Of a stretch of 64,000 bases of DNA, positions 28,001 to 36,602 are shown in pieces; positions within the stretch are counted from its first letter, which is position 1; the number at the start of each line of letters is the position of its first letter. The notes beneath the pieces are model-generated. The model was given only the letters and a program-made list of their open reading frames with translations. It made no database searches and was not told the DNA's origin. The stretch lies in NCBI GenBank assembly GCA_934699415.1, contig CAKUWO010000001.1, forward strand, positions 46,481 through 110,480, in the 5' to 3' direction. This DNA comes from an uncultured Erysipelotrichaceae bacterium. Its GTDB lineage: Bacteria; Bacillota_I; Bacilli_A; Erysipelotrichales; Erysipelotrichaceae. Made by a program: the position numbers and the translations under genes.

Positions 28001-28391
28001 CTCTAATAAAAGAAGACATGATATCAGGACTCGGTAGATAACGCATTAAACCATATGGTGTAACAACAATAATCTTAACTTTCTTCTTTAAGATGGCATA
28101 TAAACCATATAAACGCTCAGCTCTATTTTCATATGATGCAGCAATTACTTCAGCTCTTAATGATTCTTCAGGAAGATAAGCAATGACTTCACCATCATCA
28201 AATAAACAAGCTAATCTTTCGCTTAATCTTGAAGCTAAATAGCTATTCTCTTTAACGACTAAAAGAGGTTTATCTAAACCTCTTGCGTAAGATGCAATTT
28301 TTAAACTTTCTTCAATCAGAGATGCATAAGCGAAACGGTTTTCTTGATGTATCCCTTTTTCAAGTTCTTTAAAAAGCCATTCACTTCTCAT
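25026..28391 (-). CDS. mfd: Transcription-repair coupling factor
   Basis: An 1121-residue Mfd, which displaces stalled RNA polymerase and recruits UvrA. The N-terminal UvrB-homology region lacks ATPase motifs, as usual. The RNA polymerase-interacting domain (GDYVVHSQYGIGQYLGI) lies near 455-475. The SF2 translocase has Walker A CGDVGFGKTE, DEEQRF, and RGRVGRSD. The C-terminal TRCF domain follows. It abuts pth by a 4-bp overlap. uvrA is encoded in the same window (2146-4980). Confidence 0.98.
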   Translation of the reverse strand: MRSEWLFKELEKGIHQENRFAYASLIEESLKIASYARGLDKPLLVVKENSYLASRLSERLACLFDDGEVIAYLPEESLRAEVIAASYENRAERLYGLYAILKKKVKIIVVTPYGLMRYLPSPDIMSSFIRDIKVNDIVEREDLIKYLLASGYEKVLNVEHPLSFAIRGSVLDVFSINYSRPIRIEFFDDEVDSIRFFDTDSQSTVEKVKEIELCFAKDIFFNDKEKEKLREIIINPSGSIEMDLDYIDNNLFTPKLYFYMSFFKQSNLVAYLDNPAIYISDEEEIEKHIAFLEEESSSFIEEMMSEDELPRLDKLFGDYNSAIKDLDKVYGAPFKELVPAIEEVDLPYNSLKELVHIIKRKASGMTIIALSGKEKEECETVLKEEEIDYQLFNNITGDGLYIWDNNLREGFSIRGDITIYTQNELFAKRKASGRFMMKYQEASPLNSYDELKKGDYVVHSQYGIGQYLGIEQKEVNHIRLDYLKIVYAGNDVLLVPLSQFSLVRKYVSKEGFTPRLHKLGSKQWAKTREKVEKDVGELAKRLVELYSLREKRTGYAFDKDSPMQKEFEDHFLYDLTKDQERAIIEVKIDMESDVPMDRLLCGDVGFGKTEVALRAAFKAVLSGKQVAYLCPTTILSLQHYKTFLNRLLEYPVNVAVINRYNTLAEQREIIKGLKDGSIDIIIGTHRLLSKDISFNDLGLLIIDEEQRFGVEHKEKIKELKTSVDVLSLSATPIPRTLQMSLIGIYGLSTLDVPPQNRYPVQTYVVEKNQGLIKEVINRELDRGGQVFYLFNDVDKIYSVAKKIEEMVPYANVAVAHGKMDKEEIEDVMFKFYQGDTNVLICTTIIETGIDIPNANTILVENAHNFGLSQLYQIKGRVGRSDRIAYAYLLVPPKKELSEKSRKRLDAIKEFTALGSGYKIAMRDLSIRGAGDLLGDKQSGFIDNVGLDLYLSMLQKAIEDEKNGEIKKEEKQIINVPISSYIPEDFSYNDYDKLTVYHRLNNIHNRKELLKYEKELNDHYGHLPKEVVALFDKKRIELLIEKNEIDDVKAMQNRFMIVLSEECSNRIDGYKLFSYCNKLSKDIKISYAQQKLTLITDNRKENVYKLISLSEKLKDLEKENAH

Positions 28392-28945
28392 ATGTTAAAT
28401 TTATTCATTGTTGCAACAAAAGAATGGGTTGCTGCATAATCAAGAGCATCACTAGCACGATGGACGCTATCCATAAACAGTTCTTTATCTTCATCAGGTA
28501 TCTTACCTAAAACATAATCAACAACTGGTATTATAGCGCTTTTACCAATACCAACTCTGATTCTTTTAATATCACTACCACCACATAATTCAATGATTGA
28601 GCCCATACCTTTTTGACCACCACTAGAGCCTTTTTCACGAATTCTAAGTTTACCAACTGGTAAATCTAAATCATCATGAACAACAATAATGTCCTCTCTA
28701 TTTAACTTATAGAATTGCATAAAACGTTGAACTGCTTGTCCACTATTATTCATATAAGTTAAAGGTTTAAGTAAGATAATTGTTTCATCATTGATTTTAG
28801 TTTTCACAAATGTAGCATTGAATTTCTCTTGGTCAAAAGATAAATGCCATTTACTAGCTAAATCATCTAAGACGGTAAAACCCGCATTATGGCGAGTCAT
28901 TTCATATTCCTTGCCTGGATTTCCTAAACCGACAAAGAGCTTCAT
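28388..28945 (-). CDS. pth: Peptidyl-tRNA hydrolase
   Basis: A 185-residue Pth that frees tRNA from peptidyl-tRNA dropped by ribosomes. The motifs GLGNPGKEYEMTRHNAG (catalytic His in RHN) and VHDDLDLPVGKLR, plus GGQKGMGSI, are all visible. The length is normal. The pth-mfd order is the Bacillus order, without the small fin gene between. It overlaps the upstream 284-residue protein gene by 4 bp. Confidence 0.98.
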   Translation of the reverse strand: MKLFVGLGNPGKEYEMTRHNAGFTVLDDLASKWHLSFDQEKFNATFVKTKINDETIILLKPLTYMNNSGQAVQRFMQFYKLNREDIIVVHDDLDLPVGKLRIREKGSSGGQKGMGSIIELCGGSDIKRIRVGIGKSAIIPVVDYVLGKIPDEDKELFMDSVHRASDALDYAATHSFVATMNKFNI

Positions 28946-29796
28946 TCAGCACTCTCTTCTTTATCTTCGTTAGTATTTGTTTCTTCTGTAGCAGTTTCTT
29001 CTTTAGCAGTCTCTTCTTTAGTAGTTTCTTCTACTACTTCATTATCTTCTGTTGTTTCATCTGTTTCTGTTTCTTCTAAATGATAATTATCATAAACACC
29101 TAAATCTTCCATCATGATTTTACCAACTGAAGATTCAGCAAACATTGTTAAGTCTTCTTTTTCAAATTCCCCGATTTCTTCACCTTTTAAAGAGAGATAG
29201 AAAGCAGCGATTCTCTTATAGATACCAATAAGACGTTTATCATAATTATAGCCTTCATAGGTACCATCAACTAACATCTTAAAGAAAGGTACACCACATT
29301 CATTAATAGAAAGTTCAAAGTCAGCCATTGCTTCAAGAAGCAAATATTCCATCTGTGTTCTTAACATTTCTTTAGGCTCAAATTTAGCTAAGAATGCTTT
29401 AATGAATTCATCTTCTTTTAAAGCATAAGCTTTATTTAAAAGAACAGCAGCCCATACAAAACCATCAGCATTTAAAGATGCTTTCTTAGGGGCATAGTTA
29501 CCTTTATTATCAAGATATAAAGTTTTAGGATCAAAAGCAGCTAAATCATCTTCATAAAGACGACCAGCTTCAAGATCACGATATAACTTATAAATCATTG
29601 CTTTATTAACAAATGATGGTTCTTTTTCTTTTTCAAGATAATCATTAATCATCTTATCTGCATTTTCATCATGATCAAAGACTGCATGTGCACAATCTGC
29701 AAAGCCTTTATAGTGTTTATTAAATTTAATTAATTTATAGTTTTGATAAGCAAAATAGAGAGCTAACACAACTAAGAATAAAAACATAGGATTCAT
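28942..29796 (-). CDS. Membrane-anchored protein with acidic Glu/Thr repeat tail, function unknown
   Basis: I place the start at 29796, where GGAGG lies 7 nt upstream. The product has 284 residues: an N-terminal membrane helix (about 2-18), a helical cytoplasmic domain of about 200 residues that may form TPR-like pairs, and a C-terminal tail of about 45 residues. The tail is made of degenerate EET(A/T)(K/T) repeats. I recognise no family. A TATAAT box at 29819-29824 precedes the ribosome site, so this gene heads the unit with pth, mfd, rqcP, divIC and the small acidic protein. Confidence 0.6.
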   Translation of the reverse strand: MNPMFLFLVVLALYFAYQNYKLIKFNKHYKGFADCAHAVFDHDENADKMINDYLEKEKEPSFVNKAMIYKLYRDLEAGRLYEDDLAAFDPKTLYLDNKGNYAPKKASLNADGFVWAAVLLNKAYALKEDEFIKAFLAKFEPKEMLRTQMEYLLLEAMADFELSINECGVPFFKMLVDGTYEGYNYDKRLIGIYKRIAAFYLSLKGEEIGEFEKEDLTMFAESSVGKIMMEDLGVYDNYHLEETETDETTEDNEVVEETTKEETAKEETATEETNTNEDKEESAE

Positions 29797-29818
29797 AATA
29801 AAACCTCCAACAGTCACT

Positions 29819-29824
29819 ATTATA
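29819..29824 (-). promoter_or_regulatory. -10 box of the pth-mfd unit
   Basis: A perfect TATAAT on the minus strand 22 nt before the chosen ATG at 29796, with GGAGG between. The -35 is poor. Confidence 0.5.
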
Positions 29825-29852
29825 AACAAATACTTAAGAGATAAAAGAATAA

Positions 29853-30638
29853 TTAATTCTTTTTAAGTGACTGAACTCTTTTAATAATTTTTGTATCAAA
29901 TGGTGATGGTATTAAATGCATTACAAAAACAGCTAAATTATTATCTAAACCATATAAACCAAAAGCTCTTTGTTTCTTAACTAAATTAAGACCATAAGCA
30001 GCTGTCTTGCATACTTTATCTTCATTATTTTTGCCAAAGATTAAAGTATCACTAGCGCCTGCCACCTTCGCAAAAGAAGTCTTTAAAGGGCCAGGGCAAA
30101 GGCAAGATACAACAATCCCATCGTCCTTTACTTCTTCTTTTAAAGCTCTTGAAAACGATAAGACAAAAGCTTTAGTAGCATAATATAGACTCATATAAGG
30201 TCCTGGGAAGAAAGAAGCAATGCTTCCAACATTTAAAATAGCACCATGTTTATTCTTCTTCATATCTTTAAGAAAAAGAAATGTTAAAGAAACTAGAACT
30301 GTATTATTAAGATTAATCATCTTAAGATCTGTTTCTAAGTCTTCTTCACCAAAAGGACCATATTGTCCAAATCCAGCATTATTAATCAAATAATCAATTT
30401 CTATTTCTCTACTTTTAACCTCATCATAAAGTTTTATTGCTGCTTTATCCTCATTTAAATCAAGGGCATAATAGTCAACATTAATACCATATTTATTTTC
30501 TAATTCTTTTTTAAGTGCTCTTAATTTATCTTCTCTTCGACCAGTTAAGAAAAGATTATATTTTTCTAAAGCTAATAAATTGGCAAATTGTTCGCCAATA
30601 CCTGATGTAGCTCCAGTAATAAGAGCATAATTATTCAA
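29853..30638 (-). CDS. Short-chain dehydrogenase/reductase
   Basis: A 261-residue SDR oxidoreductase. The nucleotide-binding motif GATSGIGEQFA is at the N-terminus, an Arg-rich TGRREDKL suggests NADP preference, NNAGFG follows, and the catalytic Ser (NVGSIASF) and YxxxK (YYATK) are present. The C-terminal VMHLIPSPFDTK resembles SDRs annotated as DltE-like or acyl-CoA reductase-like, but the substrate is unknown. It overlaps the S66 peptidase gene by 8 bp and is the last gene of the mnmE unit. Confidence 0.9.
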   Translation of the reverse strand: MNNYALITGATSGIGEQFANLLALEKYNLFLTGRREDKLRALKKELENKYGINVDYYALDLNEDKAAIKLYDEVKSREIEIDYLINNAGFGQYGPFGEEDLETDLKMINLNNTVLVSLTFLFLKDMKKNKHGAILNVGSIASFFPGPYMSLYYATKAFVLSFSRALKEEVKDDGIVVSCLCPGPLKTSFAKVAGASDTLIFGKNNEDKVCKTAAYGLNLVKKQRAFGLYGLDNNLAVFVMHLIPSPFDTKIIKRVQSLKKN

Positions 30639-31611
30639 GGCTAAACTCCAAAGAACCTTTTCCTTCTTTTACAACTAAATGGGCTAAAGCACCATTAATT
30701 AATGTCATGCGGGGATCTGTATGACCAATATCCGCATCTAGGGCAAGAGGCATCTTGTGACCAAAGATTTTTCTTAAAGCCTTCTGATATTTAAAATGAT
30801 TCTCATTTGGAAAAGCAGTACGCGAAAATAAAACTGCTTTCGTATTAATAAACCAATCATTTTCTTTCATCAAGAATAGACAATGATATAAATCTTCTCC
30901 TGTTAAGGCGAAGTTATCAATAAAGAAGATATTATCGCCATATTTAGTATTAAACTGTTTCATACCATCATATTTAGTTCCAACAATATCTCTTAAAGCA
31001 TCAACACAACCGCCAATCATTCTGCCCTTTATATCAACATCACCATTAGGTGTTTTATAATAAACTTTAGCTAAAGGTGAATTATCATCAATAAAACTTG
31101 TTTGATATAAATCATAAGATTCTTGTCTAATTAAATCTCCTTGCATATAAGCTAAAGCTGTTTTATATGCACGATCTTTTAATGGATTATCAAATGTTCC
31201 AACATTATGACCATAGATTGTTGCAATATCATATTTGGTAGTCAGTGTGAATAATAAAGTTGAGGGATCACTCATTCCCATAAACCATTTAGGGTTTTTA
31301 AGATAAGCTTTATAGTCGACCTTATCTAACATTTCCATCAAGAAATCACCACCACTTGCACAAAGGATTAATTTAACTTCATCATCTTTAACTAATTGAT
31401 TAAATTCTTTACCTCTTTTAGTAGCAGAGCTTGATGGTGAACGATTATTTCTAACCGAGGCTGTTTCTTTAATTAAAAAACCATTTTCTTTTAAGCTTTC
31501 AAGAGCCTTTTCATAGTGTTCTATCTTTTTACCTACCCCATCACTTGGTGCAGTAATGCCGATATAATCACCTCTTTTAATAAATGTTGGATAAATCATT
31601 TCATTCTCCAA
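30631..31611 (-). CDS. S66-family LD-carboxypeptidase (MccF-like)
   Basis: A 326-residue serine peptidase of family S66. The N-terminal GITAPSDGVG, the nucleophile region GMSDPSTLLF (Ser of the SD motif region), the GRMIGGCVDAL strand and the C-terminal ADIGHTDPR segment with the catalytic His are visible. The family includes peptidoglycan recycling LD-carboxypeptidases and MccF, which inactivates microcin C-like peptide-nucleotides. The sequence looks nearer to the MccF branch, by GxSDxSTLL. Cytoplasmic. It overlaps the tatD gene by 11 bp. Confidence 0.85.
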   Translation of the reverse strand: MENEMIYPTFIKRGDYIGITAPSDGVGKKIEHYEKALESLKENGFLIKETASVRNNRSPSSSATKRGKEFNQLVKDDEVKLILCASGGDFLMEMLDKVDYKAYLKNPKWFMGMSDPSTLLFTLTTKYDIATIYGHNVGTFDNPLKDRAYKTALAYMQGDLIRQESYDLYQTSFIDDNSPLAKVYYKTPNGDVDIKGRMIGGCVDALRDIVGTKYDGMKQFNTKYGDNIFFIDNFALTGEDLYHCLFLMKENDWFINTKAVLFSRTAFPNENHFKYQKALRKIFGHKMPLALDADIGHTDPRMTLINGALAHLVVKEGKGSLEFSLE

Positions 31612-32362
31612 ATAAATTAGTATAGTTATGGTCTACAGCTGTTAATAATTCATCCATACTAATTCCTCTTAATTCACAAATCTTCATTGCAGCATATTTA
31701 ACATATGCAGGTTCATTTCTTTTGCCTCTAAATGGTACTGGTGGTAAATAAGGACTATCAGTCTCAATTAAGATATTATCAAGTGAAATAGCTTTCGCTG
31801 ATGCTGGTTGATTAATAGCATTTTTATATGTTACAACACCACCAAAAGATAAATAATAACCTCTTTTTTGATATTCTAAAGCCATTTCTTTAGATCCAGC
31901 ATAAGAATGTAAGACACCAGGAGTATGATAAGCATCAAGAATATCAAAAGTATCTTGATTAGCATCACGACTATGAACAATAACTGGTTTATGTAGCTTC
32001 TTAGCTAATTCTATTTGCCTAATAAAGACTTCTTTTTGGGCTTCTTTATTATCTTTATCCCAATAATAATCTAAACCAATTTCACCAACAGCTTTAATAT
32101 CATCTTGACTTGCAATTTCTAATAATTCATCAAAAGTCATCACTTCATCCATCTTTTTAACATCTTCAGGATGAATACCAATTGATAAATCAAAATGAAT
32201 TAAAGGATGTTTAATCTTTTTAGCTTTTAAATACTCATTCTTATTGCAACAACAAATCATGGTTTTGGTAATACCTGCTTCAACCATACGATTTAATACT
32301 TCATCTAAATCATCTTTAAAAGCTTCATCATAAATATGACAATGACTATCTAATAAGGGCAT
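31601..32362 (-). CDS. TatD-family metal-dependent DNase
   Basis: A 253-residue TIM-barrel hydrolase of the TatD family. Metal ligands: HxH in DSHCHIYD, Glu in AVGEIGLDYYW, His in VIVHSRD, His in GVLHSYAG and Asp in IETDSPYL. These enzymes degrade DNA with 3'-5' activity or act as D-aminoacyl-tRNA deacylases. The gene follows mnmE by 1 bp. In many Bacillota a tatD gene lies near metS and rnmV; here it is with mnmE. Confidence 0.92.
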   Translation of the reverse strand: MPLLDSHCHIYDEAFKDDLDEVLNRMVEAGITKTMICCCNKNEYLKAKKIKHPLIHFDLSIGIHPEDVKKMDEVMTFDELLEIASQDDIKAVGEIGLDYYWDKDNKEAQKEVFIRQIELAKKLHKPVIVHSRDANQDTFDILDAYHTPGVLHSYAGSKEMALEYQKRGYYLSFGGVVTYKNAINQPASAKAISLDNILIETDSPYLPPVPFRGKRNEPAYVKYAAMKICELRGISMDELLTAVDHNYTNLFGE

Positions 32363-32363
32363 C

Positions 32364-33695
32364 TTACTTACCTAAACAGAAATTTCTAAACATATGATCT
32401 ATTAGATTCTCACGATATTCTTTACCTAAAATATCGCAAAGACAGCGGTAACTCTCACGGATATCTTCATTTAGTAAATCAATTGGCATTTCATCAATAT
32501 TAATAAGTAAATTTTCTAAATTAGCTTTCGCTTCTTTCATTAAAGAAATCTGTCTTTCAGAATTCAAGATATCTTTATCAACCAAAGATACATTAGGCTC
32601 ATATCTTTTAGTTAAATAATCCGTTAATTCTTTTACATCGTTTTCTTTAGCTGAGATATGTAAACCATCAAATGGTTGTTTAATTAAATTTAAATCCGTT
32701 TTATTCCAAAGAATTAAGCGATCACTATTTTTAGTTAATTCTAATAATTGATAATCTTCTTCTTCTAAAACTCTAGAGCCATCTAAAACCAAAAGCACTA
32801 AATCTGCTTCTTTAACAGCTTGAATTGAACGATTTATACCAATCTTTTCAACAATATCTTCGCTTTCATGAATACCAGCAGTATCAATTAAATGCAATGT
32901 AAGCTCACCTATTCTAACTTGGTCCTCTACTAAATCTCTTGTAGTACCGGCAATTGAGGTCACAATCGCTTTATCTTTACGTAATAAAGCATTTAATAAA
33001 GAACTTTTACCAACATTAGGTTTGCCAACAATAGCAGTTCTAATGCCGTCTTTAACAAGTGAGAAAGATTCTGCTTCTTTAATCATCTCTTTCATCTTTA
33101 AAATCCATTTTTCAACTTCTGGTTTAATGACATCCTGGCTCATCTCTTTTTCATCTTCATATTCAGGATAATCAATATTTACTTCAATCATCGATAAGAT
33201 ATTACTCATATCAGTAATTAAAGGATTAAGTAATCTCTCAATTGAGCCATCAACACCTCTTATTGCTGATTTAGCTTGAAGTAAAGAATTAGCTTCAATC
33301 ATACTATTAACCGACTCGGCTTCTGATAAATCAATTCGTCCGGATAAGAAAGCGCGTCTTGTGAATTCACCAGGATCTGCTAAACGGCAACCTTTTTGTA
33401 AGAGCAAATTTAAAATTCTTCTAGTATTAAAAACACTACCATGACAATTAATTTCAACCATATCTTCACCAGTATATGAGCGTGGTCCAATAAAGGTTGA
33501 TATCAAAACTTCATCAATAACTTCATTTCCATCATAGATATGAGCATAGTGAATAGTATTAGCTTTTTGTTTATCTTCTTTTAAATCACTAATGAGTCTT
33601 GTATAAGATAAAGCATCTTCACCACTCATTCTAATAATTGAAATAGCTCCTGTCGCAAGAGGAGTTGAAATAGCGACTATTGTATCATTCCACAT
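32364..33695 (-). CDS. mnmE: tRNA uridine-5-carboxymethylaminomethyl(34) synthesis GTPase
   Basis: The family N-terminus MxxDTIVAISTP fixes the start at 33695. A 15-codon longer frame is spurious because it would cross the promoter. The 443-residue protein has the THF-binding N-domain (about 1-115), a helical domain, the G domain inserted in it (GKPNVGKSS, the TTRD switch, DTAG, NKTD) and the C-terminal CLGK cysteine. With MnmG it modifies U34 of tRNAs. No Shine-Dalgarno sequence precedes the start: TATAAT ends 6 nt upstream, again suggesting a leaderless mRNA. Confidence 0.97.
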   Translation of the reverse strand: MWNDTIVAISTPLATGAISIIRMSGEDALSYTRLISDLKEDKQKANTIHYAHIYDGNEVIDEVLISTFIGPRSYTGEDMVEINCHGSVFNTRRILNLLLQKGCRLADPGEFTRRAFLSGRIDLSEAESVNSMIEANSLLQAKSAIRGVDGSIERLLNPLITDMSNILSMIEVNIDYPEYEDEKEMSQDVIKPEVEKWILKMKEMIKEAESFSLVKDGIRTAIVGKPNVGKSSLLNALLRKDKAIVTSIAGTTRDLVEDQVRIGELTLHLIDTAGIHESEDIVEKIGINRSIQAVKEADLVLLVLDGSRVLEEEDYQLLELTKNSDRLILWNKTDLNLIKQPFDGLHISAKENDVKELTDYLTKRYEPNVSLVDKDILNSERQISLMKEAKANLENLLINIDEMPIDLLNEDIRESYRCLCDILGKEYRENLIDHMFRNFCLGK

Positions 33696-33701
33696 ATCCC
33701 T

Positions 33702-33710
33702 ATTATAACA
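33702..33710 (-). promoter_or_regulatory. Extended -10 promoter of mnmE, 6 nt before the start codon
   Basis: The minus strand reads TGT-TATAAT, then AGGGAT, then the mnmE ATG. This is a perfect extended -10. No -35 is seen because the upstream 10-bp terminator stem occupies that space. The start point would be at the ATG. Confidence 0.7.
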
Positions 33711-33711
33711 A

Positions 33712-33734
33712 ATAGCCCTATCATATAGGGCTAT
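33712..33734 (-). terminator. Stem-loop between the large membrane protein gene and mnmE
   Basis: ATAGCCCTAT (33712-33721) and ATAGGGCTAT (33725-33734) form a perfect 10-bp stem with a 3-nt loop. It lies 5 nt after the stop codon at 33740. The following T tract is short (TTTGTT), so termination may be partial. Confidence 0.65.
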
Positions 33735-33739
33735 AAGCA

Positions 33740-35431
33740 TTAATCAAGAATATAAGCAAAGAAATCTTTCTTATCAGGATAATATGCAATCATCTTTTGG
33801 TAAAAATATTCTTTAATATTTTCATTATAATTACCAGTTAATTCATAAATGTAAACTTTAACCTTATCATCATCTTTGCCTAAGATGAATTCATTACGTA
33901 AAGTAAAGATTTTGCTTACTTCTTCATCATGCATAATACCATCACTTATCACCTTATAAAGATGTTGGTAATTTTCATCAAGATAAAGAATTGGATCACT
34001 TATTACAAAGTATTTAATATAAGCAAAATCTCTTGGAAAACCATCTCTAATATCAAAAACATAAGAAACCATATTAGGGAAATCAATATCTGGCAACGTT
34101 GCATTTTTAATCGCCTCATCACAAATTAAATTATTACCAGTTGCAACATAAGAGAAGATGCCATCATCTCTTGCTATTTCTTTTAGATAATTAGATAGAT
34201 CTATTAAACCTTCTTTATAAGGATTCTCTTCAATATGTTTCTTAGTCTTAGTAAATAAAGGCAATTCATAGGGTGTAAAAACAATAAAACTTTGTATTAA
34301 CAATAAGCTAATAAGCATTATTTGAAGATATTGTTCTTTAAGAGCTTTTAAACCATAAATAAATAAGAATAAGAAAGCTAAAGTAATAATTAAATAATGA
34401 TGAATATCAAATGATTGCGTTCTAAAGAAAAGGAATGTAGGTATAAGAATAATTATTATTAAAGATAATGCGAATTCTTTTTTAAGTATTAATAATTTAG
34501 CTAAAGCATATAAGGCTACTAAAGATATAAATAATGAGAAGAAATTAATAATCGCTAAAACTTTGCCTTCATGATTATAGTAAGCATATGCTTCAACATT
34601 ATTAACCATCATGACATTTATAAAGAAACCTCTAAAGAATATTAGCAGGATAATTAAAGCTAATAAGCCTGATAAAGTGAATTTAAGGGCGCTAGATAAC
34701 CATTTATGATTCTTATAGGCATAGATAATACCTTTAACCATATAAGCTAAATAAGCCCCTACTAGGGCAAATAAATACCATCTTCGCTCAAACATCAATA
34801 ATAAGGTTAAGAAATTAAGTATTAAAACATCTAACTTATTAATATCTTCATAATTATTAAATAAAGTAATGATATAAAAGACTAATAATGGTAATAAACC
34901 CAAAACATCTACACGCCCATAAAAGATAGTTATCCATAAAGGATAGAAAGCTAGTAAAACAAGTAATGGTAATAAATAACCATCATAATAACGATAGTAT
35001 AAAAGTAATAATAAATAGATTGTTGGCAATAAGAAGATATAGAAATTAATTAAACAATAAAAGGGATATGAATTATTTATTAATAAAGGCCAAAAATTGA
35101 ATAATGAAGGTAGATAACTATAATCACTAGTATTAATAGTTGTATATACTTTATTAAATAATTGACTTGGATTCTCATAGAAGATTTGTAACATCTCTAA
35201 GCTTTTAACATAATATCCAGCATTGTCATAAACATATATAGCGTTCTTTTCAATTTGGAAATAACTAAAAATAGCTAATGTGCCAATTAAAGTAAATAAA
35301 AGAAGTACTAAAAAAATCTTTTTATAGTATTTAATAAAGACTTCACGATATTTATAACTTATGTAAATTAAAAGAAAACATACTATAAGAGGATAAGATA
35401 AGATAGCTAATAAGCGATAGATATTATTCAT
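33740..35431 (-). CDS. Polytopic membrane protein, possible GT-C glycosyltransferase
   Basis: A 563-residue protein with about eleven to twelve hydrophobic helices and an extracytoplasmic C-terminal domain of about 170 residues. The first outer loop carries a YDNAGYY motif soon after helix 2, reminiscent of the acidic catalytic loop of GT-C enzymes that use lipid-linked sugars. That is only a resemblance. Codon use is AT-richer than its neighbours, with many Ile, Tyr and Asn, as usual for such proteins. It has its own -10 (TATAAT at 35458-35463) and an AAAGGA ribosome site. Possible role: glycosylation of envelope polymers. Confidence 0.6.
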   Translation of the reverse strand: MNNIYRLLAILSYPLIVCFLLIYISYKYREVFIKYYKKIFLVLLLFTLIGTLAIFSYFQIEKNAIYVYDNAGYYVKSLEMLQIFYENPSQLFNKVYTTINTSDYSYLPSLFNFWPLLINNSYPFYCLINFYIFLLPTIYLLLLLYYRYYDGYLLPLLVLLAFYPLWITIFYGRVDVLGLLPLLVFYIITLFNNYEDINKLDVLILNFLTLLLMFERRWYLFALVGAYLAYMVKGIIYAYKNHKWLSSALKFTLSGLLALIILLIFFRGFFINVMMVNNVEAYAYYNHEGKVLAIINFFSLFISLVALYALAKLLILKKEFALSLIIIILIPTFLFFRTQSFDIHHYLIITLAFLFLFIYGLKALKEQYLQIMLISLLLIQSFIVFTPYELPLFTKTKKHIEENPYKEGLIDLSNYLKEIARDDGIFSYVATGNNLICDEAIKNATLPDIDFPNMVSYVFDIRDGFPRDFAYIKYFVISDPILYLDENYQHLYKVISDGIMHDEEVSKIFTLRNEFILGKDDDKVKVYIYELTGNYNENIKEYFYQKMIAYYPDKKDFFAYILD

Positions 35432-35530
35432 AATTCAATAGTCCTTTACTATTCATAATTATAGTTAAAACTGCCATAAAGAAATAGCTAATGCGTTATA
35501 CTTTATATTGTATTTAGATGGGAGATTAAG

Positions 35531-36571
35531 ATGAATAGAGATTATGCAACATTTGCAGCTAATAAAGCCATTGAATTAATTAATATTGATTCCCCTACTG
35601 GTTTTACTGCTGAAATTGCTACAAAAGTAGCAGAAGAATTTGAAGCTTTTGGTTTTCATGTGACTAAAACTAATAAAGGTGCTATTTTAGTTGATTTTGG
35701 TGGTAAAGAAAATATAGAAGGTGCTCTTCTTTTTGAAGCTCATGCTGATACATTGGGTGCTATGGTTAAAGAAATCAAAGATAATGGTCGCATTAAAGCT
35801 ACTAATCTTGGAGGACTTGTTGCAAGCAATGTGGAATGTGAGAATGTGAAAGTATATAGTCGCGGTGGCAAAATATATGAAGGTACATTCCAACTCATCA
35901 ATGCTTCAAGCCATGTGAATAAAGAATTATCTTCAAAAGAAAGAACGTTTGATACGATTGAAGTTTTATTAGATGAAGATGTTAAAAGCAGAGAAGATAC
36001 TAAAGCTTTGGGAATTGATGTTGGTGATTATATTTGTGTTAATCCTCGTGCTCATATTACTGAATCTGGTTATATCAAATCACGTTTCTTAGACGATAAA
36101 CTCTCCGTTGGCATTCTATTAGGTTTCGCTAAATATTTAGTTGATAATAATATTAAACTTGAAAGAAGAGTTTATGCCTTAATTACTACTTATGAAGAAG
36201 TTGGACATGGTGGATCCACATCTATTCCTAGCGATGTTAAAGAAGCTATTTCAATTGATATGGGATGCGTTGGTGAAGGATTACAATGTAATGAAAGACA
36301 AGTATCAATCTGTGCTAAAGACTCTGGTGGACCATATGATAAAGGTATTGTGGATCGTTTAGTAAATGCTGCTATAAAAGAAAATGCCGATTATGCGATT
36401 GATATCTATCCTTATTATGGATCTGATGTTGAAGCGACATTAAGTGCTGGTTATGATATCAGACATGGCTTAATTGGTTCTGGTGTTTATGCATCTCATG
36501 GATATGAAAGAAGTCATATTGATGGGGTATATGCAACTCTTAAAACAATTAAAGGTTATTTAAATATCTAA
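35531..36571 (+). CDS. M42-family metallopeptidase (glutamyl aminopeptidase/FrvX-like)
   Basis: A 346-residue cytoplasmic di-metal aminopeptidase that usually forms dodecameric tetrahedral shells. Metal ligands and the catalytic base are seen in EAHADTLG (His, Asp), TYEEVGHGGS (Glu-Glu), DMGCVGEG (Asp) and SHGYERSH (His near the C-terminus), with a conserved SRFLDDK in the middle. The start is preceded by GGGAG, and TATA-rich -10 candidates lie at 35497-35509. It trims peptides from proteolysis. It is a single-gene unit ending at a terminator shared with lon. Confidence 0.93.
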   Translation: MNRDYATFAANKAIELINIDSPTGFTAEIATKVAEEFEAFGFHVTKTNKGAILVDFGGKENIEGALLFEAHADTLGAMVKEIKDNGRIKATNLGGLVASNVECENVKVYSRGGKIYEGTFQLINASSHVNKELSSKERTFDTIEVLLDEDVKSREDTKALGIDVGDYICVNPRAHITESGYIKSRFLDDKLSVGILLGFAKYLVDNNIKLERRVYALITTYEEVGHGGSTSIPSDVKEAISIDMGCVGEGLQCNERQVSICAKDSGGPYDKGIVDRLVNAAIKENADYAIDIYPYYGSDVEATLSAGYDIRHGLIGSGVYASHGYERSHIDGVYATLKTIKGYLNI

Positions 36572-36602
36572 ATAAAGCTCAAGAGTAATCTTGAGCTTTA
36601 TT
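36571..36602. terminator. Bidirectional terminator between the M42 peptidase gene and lon
   Basis: AATAAAGCTCAAGA (36571-36584) and TCTTGAGCTTTATT (36589-36602) form a perfect 14-bp stem with loop GTAA. It begins with the last base of one gene and ends one base before the other gene's stop. Confidence 0.92.

Noticed and set aside
28970..29060. Repetitive ttcttctttagcag-like sequence
   Set aside because: It encodes the Glu/Thr tail of the 284-residue protein and is in frame throughout.
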